The translations under genes were made by a program, and so were the position numbers. Under the pieces are notes generated by a model that was given only the letters and a program-made list of their open reading frames with translations, was not told the DNA's origin and ran no database searches. A stretch of 64,000 bases of DNA, taken from the NCBI RefSeq assembly GCF_003002065.1, contig NZ_PVZG01000017.1:1-64000 (forward strand), read 5' to 3'. Of this stretch, positions 16,208 through 25,124 are shown in pieces. Source of the stretch: Pseudosporangium ferrugineum. Lineage in GTDB: Bacteria > Actinomycetota > Actinomycetes > Mycobacteriales > Micromonosporaceae. Every line of letters starts with the position of its first letter. Positions within the stretch are counted from its first letter, which is position 1.

Positions 16208-19200
16208 ATGTACCGGCCCGTACCCGCGCAGGTCGACCTGCCCGCCCTCGACCATGAGGTGCTGCACTTCTGGCACGCCAACAGCGTCTTCGCGCGCAGT
16301 CTTGAGCAGACCGCCGGTCGGCCCGAGTGGGTCTTCTACGAGGGGCCGCCGACCGCGAACGGCATGCCCGGCACCCATCACATCGAGAGCCGGGTCTTCA
16401 AGGACATCTTCCCCCGGTACAAGACGATGAAGGGGTTCCACGTCGACCGGCGGGCCGGCTGGGACTGTCATGGGCTGCCGGTCGAGCTGGCCGTCGAGAA
16501 GGAGCTGGGCTTCACCGGGAAGGGCGACATCGAGGCGTACGGGGTGGCCGCCTTCAACGCGAAGTGCCGGGAGTCCGTCACCCGGCACACCGACGCGTTC
16601 GCCGCGCTGACCGAGCGGATGGGCTACTGGGTCGACCTGGACGACGCGTACCGGACCATGGATGCGGCGTACATCGAGTCGGTGTGGTGGTCGTTGCAGC
16701 GGATCTTCGAGCGGGGGCTGCTCGTCGAGGATTTCCGGGTGGCGCCCTGGTGCCCGCGGGACCAGACCGCGCTGTCGGACCATGAGCTGGCGCAGGGCTA
16801 CGAGACCGACGTCGACCCTTCCGTGTACGTGCGCTTCCCGCTCACCTCCGGCCCGCTCGCCGGCCGGGCGTCGCTGCTGGTGTGGACGACCACGCCCTGG
16901 ACGCTGGTGTCGAACACCGCCGTCGCCGTGCATCCCGGGCTCACCTACGTGGTGGTCACCGACGGCACCGAGCGGCTCGTCGTCGCCGACACGCTGGTGG
17001 AGGAGGGCTGGGCTCCGACCGGGGAGAGCTTCAGCGGCAAGGAGATGGAGCGGTGGGCGTACCGGAGGCCGTTCGATCTGGTGGAGATCCCGGACGCGCA
17101 TTTCGTCGTGCTCGCCGACTATGTGACCGCGGACAGCGGGACCGGGCTGGTGCACCAGGCGCCCGCGTTCGGCGCCGACGACCTCGCCACCTGCCGGGCG
17201 TACGGGCTGCCCATGGTCAATCCGGTGCGGCCCGACGGCACGTTCACTCCCGGCGTACCGATGGTCGGTGGTCTGTTCTTCAAGGCCGCTGACGCTCCTT
17301 TGGTGACCGACCTCGAGGCCCGCGGTCTGCTCTTCCGGGAGCAGCGGTACGAGCACAGCTACCCGCACTGCTGGCGCTGTCACACCCCGCTGATCTACTA
17401 CGCCCAGCCGTCCTGGTACGTCCGCACCACCGCGATCCGCGACCGGCTGCTGCGCGAGAACGAGCGCACGAACTGGCAACCCGCGACGATCAAGCACGGC
17501 CGGTACGGCGACTGGCTGACCAACAACGTCGACTGGGCGCTGTCCCGCTCGCGGTACTGGGGCACCCCGTTGCCGATCTGGCGCTGCCCCGACGGGCATC
17601 TGACCTGCGTCGGTTCCCTGGCCGAGCTGGGCGAGCGGGCCGGGCTGGGCGAGCGGGCCGGGCTGGGCGAGCGGGCCGGGCGTGACCTGTCCGGCCTGGA
17701 CCCGCACCGGCCGTTCATCGACGAGGTGACGTTCGGGTGCGAGTGCGGCGCCACCGCCACCCGCGTGCCGGACGTCATCGACGCCTGGTACGACTCGGGC
17801 GCGATGCCGTTCGCGCAGGTCGGCTACCCGTACCGGACGAAGGAGCTGCGGTATCCGGCGCAGTTCGTGGCCGAGGCCATCGACCAGACGCGGGGGTGGT
17901 TCTACACGCTCATGGCCGTGGGGACGCTGGTCTTCGACCGGTCCGCGTACGAGAACGTGGTCTGTCTGGGTTTGATCGTGGCCGAGGACGGCCGCAAGAT
18001 GTCGAAGCACCTGGGGAACATCCTGGAGCCGATGCCGCTGATGGAACGGCACGGCGCCGACGCGGTGCGCTGGTTCATGGCCGCGGTCGGGTCGCCGTGG
18101 TCGTCGCGGCGGGTCGGGCACGCCACCCTGCAGGAGGTGGTCCGCAAGACGCTGCTGACCTACTGGAACACCGCCGCTTTCCAGTCGCTGTACGGGCGTA
18201 CGGCCGGCTGGTCGCCGTCGGCGGCGGACCCGGCGCCGGCGGACCGCCCGGTGCTGGACCGCTGGGTGCTGTCGGAGCTGCACCTTCTCGTGCGGGCGGT
18301 GGACGAGGCGATGGCCGCGTTCGACACCCACGAGGCCGGCAAGCTGCTCGCCGCGTTCGTCGACGACCTCTCGAACTGGTACGTGCGCCGCAGCCGCCGC
18401 CGCTTCTGGCGCGGTGACCGGGCGGCGCTGGCGACCCTGCACGAGGTGCTGGCGACGGTGACCCTGCTGCTCGCGCCGATCACGCCGTTCATCACCGAGC
18501 GGGTGTGGCGGGATCTGGTGGTGCCGGTGACGCCGGCCGCGGCACCGTCGGTGCATCTGGCCGCGTACCCGATGGCCGAGGACGCCCTGATCGACCCGGC
18601 GCTGACCGGGCGGATGGCGCTGGCCCGGCGGCTGGTGGAGCTCGGCCGCGCGGCCCGCGCGGATTCGGGGGTGCGGACCCGGCAGCCGCTGGCCCGTGCC
18701 CTGGCCTCCGCGCACGGCTTCGCCGAGCTGGGCCCGGAACTGCTCGCCGAGGTCGCCGCGGAGCTGAACGTCGGCGCGGTGCACGGCGTGGGCACCGCGG
18801 GTGAGGAGCTCGTGGAGACCTCGGCCAAGGCGAACTTCCGGCCGCTGGGCAAGCGGTTCGGGCGGGCCGTGCAGGACGTGGCCCGGGCGATCGCGGCGGC
18901 CGACGCGGCGGCGCTCAAGAAGGACCTTGCCGCGGGTACGGCCACAGTCACCGTCGACGGCGAGCCGGTGCGACTCTCCGCCGACGAGGTGGTGATCACC
19001 GAGACCCCGCGCGAGGGCTGGGCGGTCGCGGCGGAGGCGGGCGCGTCCGTGGCGCTCGACCTGCGCCTGTCCCCGGAGCTGCGCCGGGCGGGGCTGGCCC
19101 GGGAGGTGATCCGGCTGATCCAGGAGGCCCGCAAGTCCAGCGGCCTGGAGGTCTCCGACCGGATCGTCCTGCGGTACGCCGCCACCGACGACGAGGCCGC

Positions 19201-19342
19201 GGCGGCGCTGGCGGAGCACCGGCAGCTGATCGCGGACGAGGTACTGGCCACCGAGTTCGGGCCGGGGGAGCCGTCGTGGGGTGTCCCGTTCGCCGAGGAG
19301 AGCCTGGGCCTCACCTTCTGGTTGCGTGCCGATCCTCGGTGA
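16208..19342 (+). CDS. ileS: Isoleucyl-tRNA synthetase
   Basis: 1044 residues, normal for the long actinobacterial/eukaryote-like IleRS. The class I signatures are GTHH (HIGH-type, in PPTANGMPGTHH near residue 57) and KMSKHLGN (KMSKS-type, about residue 597). WTTTPWTL marks the editing domain (about residues 225-235), which clears Val-tRNA(Ile). The ATG at 16208 follows GGAGGAG of the T-box leader. At about residues 472-495 there is a short tandem repeat of ELGERAGLGERAGL type. The 3' end overlaps the convergent MarR gene by 32 bp. Confidence 0.97.
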   Translation: MYRPVPAQVDLPALDHEVLHFWHANSVFARSLEQTAGRPEWVFYEGPPTANGMPGTHHIESRVFKDIFPRYKTMKGFHVDRRAGWDCHGLPVELAVEKELGFTGKGDIEAYGVAAFNAKCRESVTRHTDAFAALTERMGYWVDLDDAYRTMDAAYIESVWWSLQRIFERGLLVEDFRVAPWCPRDQTALSDHELAQGYETDVDPSVYVRFPLTSGPLAGRASLLVWTTTPWTLVSNTAVAVHPGLTYVVVTDGTERLVVADTLVEEGWAPTGESFSGKEMERWAYRRPFDLVEIPDAHFVVLADYVTADSGTGLVHQAPAFGADDLATCRAYGLPMVNPVRPDGTFTPGVPMVGGLFFKAADAPLVTDLEARGLLFREQRYEHSYPHCWRCHTPLIYYAQPSWYVRTTAIRDRLLRENERTNWQPATIKHGRYGDWLTNNVDWALSRSRYWGTPLPIWRCPDGHLTCVGSLAELGERAGLGERAGLGERAGRDLSGLDPHRPFIDEVTFGCECGATATRVPDVIDAWYDSGAMPFAQVGYPYRTKELRYPAQFVAEAIDQTRGWFYTLMAVGTLVFDRSAYENVVCLGLIVAEDGRKMSKHLGNILEPMPLMERHGADAVRWFMAAVGSPWSSRRVGHATLQEVVRKTLLTYWNTAAFQSLYGRTAGWSPSAADPAPADRPVLDRWVLSELHLLVRAVDEAMAAFDTHEAGKLLAAFVDDLSNWYVRRSRRRFWRGDRAALATLHEVLATVTLLLAPITPFITERVWRDLVVPVTPAAAPSVHLAAYPMAEDALIDPALTGRMALARRLVELGRAARADSGVRTRQPLARALASAHGFAELGPELLAEVAAELNVGAVHGVGTAGEELVETSAKANFRPLGKRFGRAVQDVARAIAAADAAALKKDLAAGTATVTVDGEPVRLSADEVVITETPREGWAVAAEAGASVALDLRLSPELRRAGLAREVIRLIQEARKSSGLEVSDRIVLRYAATDDEAAAALAEHRQLIADEVLATEFGPGEPSWGVPFAEESLGLTFWLRADPR

Positions 19343-19754
19343 GCCGGGCGACCACCTGGTCCGAGATCGCGGTGAGCGCGGCGAGCTGTTCGGCGTTGAG
19401 CACGTCGCCGAAATAGCGCCGGACCGCGGCCTCGTGGCAGGCGCGGGCGGCGGCGATCTGTTCCCGGCCCCGGTCGGTGAGCCGGATCACCGCGCCCGGT
19501 GCCTCCTTGACGACCAGCCCGCGCTGTTCCATCCGGCGCAGCTGGTGTGACAAGCGCGACTTCTCCCATTCGAGGCCGCAGCGCAGGGCGAGGGAGGTCA
19601 CGCTGCTCTCACCGGACTGTTCCAGGAAGAACAGGATGTCGAAGTCGGCCTCGGACAGGCCGGTGGAGCGCGTCAGCTCCCGGTTGATGCGGCCGTTCAG
19701 CTGCACGCGCATGCGCTGGTACGCCTGCCAGGCGGCGGAGACGTCGGCGGTCAC
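19311..19754 (-). CDS. MarR-family transcriptional regulator
   Basis: 147 residues. The winged helix lies at about 40-110 (SSVTSLALRCGLEWEKSRLSHQLRRMEQRGLV), with helical dimerisation ends. The GTG at 19754 was chosen because in-frame sequence upstream lies in the operator region. It is divergent from the LLM-BBE gene. Two tandem perfect palindromes in the 88-bp gap are its likely operators, which would give repression of both directions, relieved by a ligand that the oxidoreductases may act on (inference). Confidence 0.9.
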   Translation of the reverse strand: MTADVSAAWQAYQRMRVQLNGRINRELTRSTGLSEADFDILFFLEQSGESSVTSLALRCGLEWEKSRLSHQLRRMEQRGLVVKEAPGAVIRLTDRGREQIAAARACHEAAVRRYFGDVLNAEQLAALTAISDQVVARLTEDRHATRR

Positions 19755-19791
19755 GCGACGAATATTACGTCCGTTTGCGGATTGCCCTCTG

Positions 19792-19820
19792 GTTGATGTA
19801 TCAACGGTTGATGTATCAAC
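19792..19820. promoter_or_regulatory. Tandem MarR-type palindromic operators
   Basis: Two identical 14-nt palindromes, GTTGATGTATCAAC, lie at 19792-19805 and 19807-19820, separated by a single G. Both are perfect inverted repeats (GTTGAT/ATCAAC around GT). They sit 23 bp before the LLM-BBE start and beside the MarR gene. Confidence 0.8.
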
Positions 19821-19842
19821 CCGTTCGGGAAGGGGCACGGCG

Positions 19843-22029
19843 ATGAACGTGCGGTTCGGCGTACTGCTCACGCCCGGCATCGAGGCGCCGGAGGCGGTGG
19901 TGGAACTGGCGCGCACGGCCGAGGCGCTCGGGTACGACCTGGTCATGGTTCCGGACCGGCCGTACGAGCCGGGCCTGCTCGACGCCTGGACGCTGCTGAG
20001 CTGGGTGGCCGCGCGTACGGAACGGATCCGGCTGGCGCCGGGCGTGCTCGAGCTGCCGCTGCGGGACCCGGCGGCGCTGGCCCGCGCGGCCGCCGGGCTC
20101 GACCTGCTCTCGGCCGGCCGGCTGGAGCTCGCCCTCGGCGCCGGTTCCGCGTGGGACGCGATCGAGGCCATGGGCGCCCGGCGGCTCGGCGCGGACCAGG
20201 CCGTCGCGGCGCTCGGCGAGGCGATCGACATCGTGCGCGGGGTGCTCGACGCGGGCGAGCCGCGGCCGCTGCGTCACCTCGGCGAGCACTACCGCATCCC
20301 GCAGGTGCAGCGCGGCCCGCTGCCCGCGCACCGGATCCCCGTCTGGGTCGGCGGGCACGAGCCGGAGCTGCTGCGACTCGCCGGTCGTGAGGCCGGCGGT
20401 TGGGTGGCGACGCTCGCGGAGCTGCCGCCCGACGGGTTCGCCGCGGCCGGCAAGCTGGTCGACGAGGCGGCGCGCGAGGCCGGCCGCGAGCCCGCCGAGG
20501 TCCGCCGCATCGTCGTGGTCGGCCCCGATGCCGACCCGTCCGCCCTGCGCACCCTGGCCGCCGAGGAGCGGGTGGACACCTTCGTGATCAGCACCGATGA
20601 CGCCGCTGTGCTGCGCCGCTTCGCGGCGGACCTGCGAGATCTGCCCGCTGCCGTTCCGGTCGTCGTCCGGCCCGCGTCCGTACGCGCGAAGCGCCGCGCC
20701 GGCATCGACTACGACAGCGTGCCCCCGTCCCTCGCGGACACCGCGGTGGAGCCCGGGGACCTGGAGTACGCGCGGGTGCGGTCGACGTACCTGCGTGGCG
20801 GTGCCCCGGGGCTCGTGCTGCGCCCGCGTACCGTCGCCGAGGTCGTGGACGCGCTCGCCTTCGTCCGTGCCCATCCGCACCTGCCGTTCGGCGTCCGCAG
20901 CGGCGGCCACGGCATCAGCGGCCGGTCCACCAACGACGGCGGCATCGTGCTGAGTGTCGCCGCCCTGAACTCGGTGGAGGTCCTCGACCGGGACCGGCGG
21001 CTCGTCCGGGTCGGGCCGGGTGCGCGCTGGACGGACGTGGCGGCCGCGCTGCTTCCGTACGGATGGGCCCTGAGCTCGGGTGACTACGGCGGTGTCGGGG
21101 TCGGCGGGCTTGCGACGGCCGGCGGCGTCGGATGGCTCGCCCGCGAGCACGGGCTGACCATCGACCACCTGCGCGCGGTGGAGATGGTGCTCGCCGACGG
21201 TTCCGTGGTGCGTGCCTCGGAGCGGGAGAACGCCGAGCTCTTCTGGGGCGTCCGCGGCGCGGGCGGCAACTTCGGCGTCGTGACGTCGTTCGAGTTCCAG
21301 GTCGACGAGGTGGGCGACGTCGGGTTCGCGCAGCTCGTGGTGGGCGCCGACGACCCGGCCGAGCTTCTGGTGCGGTGGGGTGCCGCGATCGAGGCCTCGC
21401 CGCGGGACGTCAGCGGACAGCTCATCATGGGCCGGCCGCGTCCCGGCCGGCCGCACGTCGCGCAGCTCATGGCCGTCGTCGACGCCCGCGAGCCGGAGAC
21501 GATCATCGAGCGGCTGCGGCCCCTGGCGAGCGTCGGGCCGCTCTACGACCAGAACGTCGTGCTCATCCCGTACGCGGGGGTCATGGCCAACGCGGCCGAC
21601 GGCTACCACCAGGGCCAGGGCGAGCCGGTGTCCCGGTCGGGGCTGATCGAGCACCTGACACCGGAGGTCGCGCGGGCCGCCGCCGACCTGCTCGCCGGCG
21701 GCGCGGTGCACTGGTTCCAGATCCGTACGGTCGGTGGCGCGGTCTCCGACGTCCCGCCCGACGCCACCGCGTACGCCCACCGCTCCGCCAACTTCTCGCT
21801 GGTCGTGATGGGCTCGGTGGAACGCCGTCTCGACGCCGCCTGGGCCGGGATGGCCGGGCACGTCGAGGGCCTCTACCTCAACTTCGAGACCGGTACCGGC
21901 CCCGACAAGGTCGCCGCCGCGTTCCCGCCCGCCACCCTCGCCCGCCTGCGGGAGCTGAAACGCCGGTACGACCCGGGCACCCTGTTCCGTGACAACTTCA
22001 CCGTCGACCCGCAGGAGGAGACGCGATGA
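19843..22029 (+). CDS. Fused LLM (luciferase-like) monooxygenase and FAD-linked BBE-type oxidase
   Basis: 728 residues. Residues 1-300 form a bacterial luciferase-like TIM barrel (RFGVLLTPGIEAPEAVVELA, WVGGHEPELLRLAGREAGGW) using FMNH2 or F420H2. Residues about 305-728 are a VAO/BBE-type FAD oxidase with the covalent-flavin His in VRSGGHGISGRS, GVGVGGLATAGGVGW and a C-terminal BBE segment (RRYDPGTLFRDNFTVDP). The second flavin-linking Cys is absent (SSGDYGG there), so a single covalent link is expected. The ATG follows GGGAAGGGGC. It is coupled by ATGA to the next LLM gene. Confidence 0.88.
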   Translation: MNVRFGVLLTPGIEAPEAVVELARTAEALGYDLVMVPDRPYEPGLLDAWTLLSWVAARTERIRLAPGVLELPLRDPAALARAAAGLDLLSAGRLELALGAGSAWDAIEAMGARRLGADQAVAALGEAIDIVRGVLDAGEPRPLRHLGEHYRIPQVQRGPLPAHRIPVWVGGHEPELLRLAGREAGGWVATLAELPPDGFAAAGKLVDEAAREAGREPAEVRRIVVVGPDADPSALRTLAAEERVDTFVISTDDAAVLRRFAADLRDLPAAVPVVVRPASVRAKRRAGIDYDSVPPSLADTAVEPGDLEYARVRSTYLRGGAPGLVLRPRTVAEVVDALAFVRAHPHLPFGVRSGGHGISGRSTNDGGIVLSVAALNSVEVLDRDRRLVRVGPGARWTDVAAALLPYGWALSSGDYGGVGVGGLATAGGVGWLAREHGLTIDHLRAVEMVLADGSVVRASERENAELFWGVRGAGGNFGVVTSFEFQVDEVGDVGFAQLVVGADDPAELLVRWGAAIEASPRDVSGQLIMGRPRPGRPHVAQLMAVVDAREPETIIERLRPLASVGPLYDQNVVLIPYAGVMANAADGYHQGQGEPVSRSGLIEHLTPEVARAAADLLAGGAVHWFQIRTVGGAVSDVPPDATAYAHRSANFSLVVMGSVERRLDAAWAGMAGHVEGLYLNFETGTGPDKVAAAFPPATLARLRELKRRYDPGTLFRDNFTVDPQEETR

Positions 22030-22931
22030 GCGACTACGGCCACGATCTGCTCTTCGGCGCGTTCCTCACGCCGACCGCCGAGCGCCCGCACCAGGCCGTC
22101 GATCTGGCCGTGGTGGCCGACCGCGCCGGCCTGGACCTGGCCACCTTCCAGGACCACCCGTACCAGCCACGCTTCCACGACACCTGGACTCTGCTCTCGT
22201 ACGCCGCCGCCCGTACCGAGCGCATCCACCTCAGCGGCAACGTGCTCAACCTGCCGCTGCGCCCGCCCGCGGTGCTCGCCCGCAGCCACGCGAGCCTGGA
22301 CCTGCTCAGCGGCGGCCGGATCGAGCTGGGCCTCGGCGCCGGCGGCTTCTGGGACGCGATCGAGGCCATGGGGGTGCGCCGCCTCAGCCCGGGGGAGTCG
22401 GTCGCCGCCCTGGAGGAGGGCATCGAGGTGATCCGCGAGATCTGGGCCGCGGACAAGGCCGGCCCGGTACGCGTCGACGGCCAGCACTACCGGGTGCACG
22501 GCGCGAAGCGGGGCCCGGCGCCGGCGCACGACATCAGGATCTGGGTCGGCGCGTACAAGCCCCGGATGCTGCGGCTGGCCGGTCGGGCCGCCGACGGGAT
22601 CCTGCCGTCGCTCGCGTACCTGCCGGGCGGCGCGGACGATCTCGCCGCGCTCAACGAGCACGTCGACGCGGGGGCGGTGGCCGCGGGCCGGGATCCGCGG
22701 GCGGTGCGGCGGCTGCTCAACGTGAGTGGCCGCTTCGCGCCGACCGGGACGTCCTTCCTGGACGGCCCGGCCGAGCAGTGGGCCGAGGACCTGGCCGGGC
22801 TGGCCCTCGAGCATGGCGTCAGCGCCTTCATCCTGGCGACCGACGACGCCGCGACGATCGAGCGCTACGCCGCCGAGGTCGCGCCGGCAACCCGGGAGCT
22901 GGTCGCCGCCGAGCGGAGCGCGAGGTCATGA
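22026..22931 (+). CDS. LLM-class flavin- or F420-dependent oxidoreductase
   Basis: 301 residues, a complete luciferase-like barrel (FGAFLTPTAERPHQAVDLAV, LNLPLRPPAVLARSHASLDLLSGGR, WVGAYKPRMLRLAGRAADG). It is clearly paralogous to the N-terminal half of the upstream fusion protein, with shared GRxELxLGAG and FWDAIEAMG blocks. Its ATG overlaps the upstream TGA. The two probably act in one oxidation pathway under MarR control; the substrate is unknown. Confidence 0.9.
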   Translation: MSDYGHDLLFGAFLTPTAERPHQAVDLAVVADRAGLDLATFQDHPYQPRFHDTWTLLSYAAARTERIHLSGNVLNLPLRPPAVLARSHASLDLLSGGRIELGLGAGGFWDAIEAMGVRRLSPGESVAALEEGIEVIREIWAADKAGPVRVDGQHYRVHGAKRGPAPAHDIRIWVGAYKPRMLRLAGRAADGILPSLAYLPGGADDLAALNEHVDAGAVAAGRDPRAVRRLLNVSGRFAPTGTSFLDGPAEQWAEDLAGLALEHGVSAFILATDDAATIERYAAEVAPATRELVAAERSARS

Positions 22932-23054
22932 CCATGATGGGCGGGATGGGGCGCAAGAAGACGGCAGAAAGACGAAAATAGTCGACTGGCTCTTGTGGGG
23001 TTTGTCACAGGCGACCTAAGGTCACCTCACGCTCCTCACAGAAATGAGTCCCCG

Positions 23055-25061
23055 ATGTCACCTCATCCGAGGCGGGCCGGCGTTCCACCGCGCTGGGCCG
23101 TCGTGGCGACCGCGTCCCTCGTCGGGCTCGGACTCGCCGTCGTTCCCGGTGGGGCGGCCGGCGCGGCCGGGTCCGTACCCGTGACCCGGGCCGGTCTTGA
23201 TCCCGCTCTCGTCTCCGGTCGCGGCGCGACGGTCGGCTTCCTGGAGCAGGAGGCGGAGAACGCCCGCACCACCGGCTCCGTGATCGGCCCCGACCGGGCC
23301 GCCTACACCCTGCCCGCGGAGGCGTCCGGCCGCCGGGCGGTGCGCCTCACCCCCGGCCAGTACGTCGAGTTCACGCTGCCCAGGGCCGCGAACGCGATCA
23401 CCGTCCGCTACGCCCTGCCGGACGCCCCGGGCGGCGGGGGCATCACCGCACCGCTCGGCGTGACGGTGGGCGGCAAGGCTCGCAGGACGATGACGCTCAC
23501 GTCGCAGTACGCGTACCTCTACAACCAGTACCCGTTCACCAACGACCCGGGCGCTGACCTGCTGCACCCGGACTGGTGGATCACCGAATGCGCCTGCGTG
23601 CCGGCGGCCACCACCCCGGCGCCGGTGATCGGCAAGCCGTTCCGGCCGATGCACTTCTACGACGAGCAGCGGCTGCTGCTCGGCCGCACCTACCGGGCCG
23701 GCGACAAGGTGCGCCTGACCGCCTCCGCCGGCGCCGCCTGGACGGTCATCGACCTGCTCGACTCCGAGTTGGTCGCTCCGCCGAAGGTGCGCCTCGTCGC
23801 CGCGAACGTGCTCGCCTTCGGCGCCGACCCGACCGGCCGGCGCGACTCCGCGGGCGCCGTCGACCGGGCGATCGCGTTCGCCCGCAAGGCGAAGCTCAGG
23901 GTCTACGTGCCACCGGGCACGTACCGGGTGGACCGGCACATCGTCGTCGACGACGTCACCATCGAGGGCGCCGGCAGCTGGTACACGATCTTCAAGGGCC
24001 GGCAGGTCACCCTGGACCGGCCCGCGCCCGACGGGTCCGTGCACACCGGCGTCGGCTTCTACGGCAGGGACGCCGCCGACGGCGGCAGCCGCAACGTGCA
24101 CCTGCGCGACTTCGCGATCGAGGGCGACGTCCGCGAGCGCATCGACACCGACCAGGTCAACGGGGTCGGCGGGGCGCTCAGCGACTCCTCGATCGAGGGG
24201 CTGCACCTCCGGCACACCAAGGTCGGCATGTGGTTCGACGGCCCGATGCGCAACCTGCGGGTGACCGGCAACGTCATCGTCGACCAGATCGCCGACGCGC
24301 TGAACTTCCACACCGGCGTCACGGATTCGGTGGTGAGCCACAACTTCGTCCGCAACACCGGCGACGACGGCCTCGCCATGTGGTCGGAGAAGACGGCCGA
24401 CGCCGGCAACACGTTCGACCACAACACCGTGCAGACGCCGACGCTGGCGAACGGCATCGCCATCTACGGCGGCACCGGCAACACCGTGTCGGGCAACCTG
24501 ATCGCGGACCCGATCCGCGAGGGCAGCGGCATCCACGCCGGCTCGCGGTTCGGCGCCGAGCCGTTCGCCGGCCGGCTCACGATCAGGGACAACACCGTCG
24601 TACGGGCCGGCACGTACGAGCTGAACTGGAACATCGGGCTCGGGGCGATCTGGTTCTACGCCCTCGACCGGAGCATCGACGCGGACATCCGGGTGACCGG
24701 GGACCACTACCTGGACAGCACGTACAACGCGATCATGCTGGTCAGCGAGTGGGGCGTGAAGGACCTGTACCAGATCCGCGGGGTGGCCTTCAAGGACGTC
24801 CGGGTCGACGGTACGGGCACCTCCGTCGTCAGCGCCCGCGCCGAGGGATCGGCGTCCTTCGAGAACGTCGACGCCCGGCACGTGGGCGCGGTCGGGGTCA
24901 ACAACTGCGGCTCGTTCCACTTCACGCCGGCCGGATCGGAGTTCAGCCTGGACGACCGGGGTGGCAACGACGGGGGCTGGCTGGGGCCGTACGTGCCCAA
25001 CACGATCACCTGCGACGACCGGCCGCCGGTCGTCCCGCCGCCGCCACCGGCCACCTGGTGA
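23055..25061 (+). CDS. Exported right-handed beta-helix protein, GH87-like (alpha-1,3-glucanase/mycodextranase type)
   Basis: 668 residues. A Sec-type signal (basic start, hydrophobic VVATASLVGLGLAVV, Ala-rich cleavage region near residue 37) precedes a beta-sandwich domain beginning GFLEQEAENA (to about 240) and a pectate-lyase-like beta-helix (about 245-620; starts LAFGADPTGRRDSAGAVDRAI). The helix includes DALNFHTGVTDSVVSHNFVR then NTGDDGLAMWS, an acidic cluster resembling GH87 catalytic residues. A Pro-rich tail ends the protein. The ATG at 23055 gives the normal signal peptide. A strong terminator follows. Confidence 0.78.
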   Translation: MSPHPRRAGVPPRWAVVATASLVGLGLAVVPGGAAGAAGSVPVTRAGLDPALVSGRGATVGFLEQEAENARTTGSVIGPDRAAYTLPAEASGRRAVRLTPGQYVEFTLPRAANAITVRYALPDAPGGGGITAPLGVTVGGKARRTMTLTSQYAYLYNQYPFTNDPGADLLHPDWWITECACVPAATTPAPVIGKPFRPMHFYDEQRLLLGRTYRAGDKVRLTASAGAAWTVIDLLDSELVAPPKVRLVAANVLAFGADPTGRRDSAGAVDRAIAFARKAKLRVYVPPGTYRVDRHIVVDDVTIEGAGSWYTIFKGRQVTLDRPAPDGSVHTGVGFYGRDAADGGSRNVHLRDFAIEGDVRERIDTDQVNGVGGALSDSSIEGLHLRHTKVGMWFDGPMRNLRVTGNVIVDQIADALNFHTGVTDSVVSHNFVRNTGDDGLAMWSEKTADAGNTFDHNTVQTPTLANGIAIYGGTGNTVSGNLIADPIREGSGIHAGSRFGAEPFAGRLTIRDNTVVRAGTYELNWNIGLGAIWFYALDRSIDADIRVTGDHYLDSTYNAIMLVSEWGVKDLYQIRGVAFKDVRVDGTGTSVVSARAEGSASFENVDARHVGAVGVNNCGSFHFTPAGSEFSLDDRGGNDGGWLGPYVPNTITCDDRPPVVPPPPPATW

Positions 25062-25076
25062 CGGGGTCCCGCTGAC

Positions 25077-25104
25077 GGGGCGGGCGGCCTTGGCCGCCCG
25101 CCCC
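25077..25104 (+). terminator. Strong GC hairpin after the beta-helix gene
   Basis: A 13-bp perfect inverted repeat (25077-25089 with 25092-25104) is separated by TT only, 15 nt past the stop codon. No T-tract follows, as is common for actinobacterial terminators. Confidence 0.8.
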
Positions 25105-25124
25105 GGCGCTTCTACGCTGCGCGC

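Noticed and set aside
16055..19219. Very long open frame antisense to ileS
   Set aside because: High-GC genes keep an antisense frame open; its codon bias is reversed and its composition (Arg/His/Gly-rich) is not protein-like.
22928..22981. 17-codon open frame (MTMMGGMGRKKT...) overlapping the LLM stop by ATGA
   Set aside because: Only 17 residues, Met-rich and followed by no related gene; the overlap could be chance. I left it out of the gene list, though the ATGA makes it worth a ribosome-profiling check.
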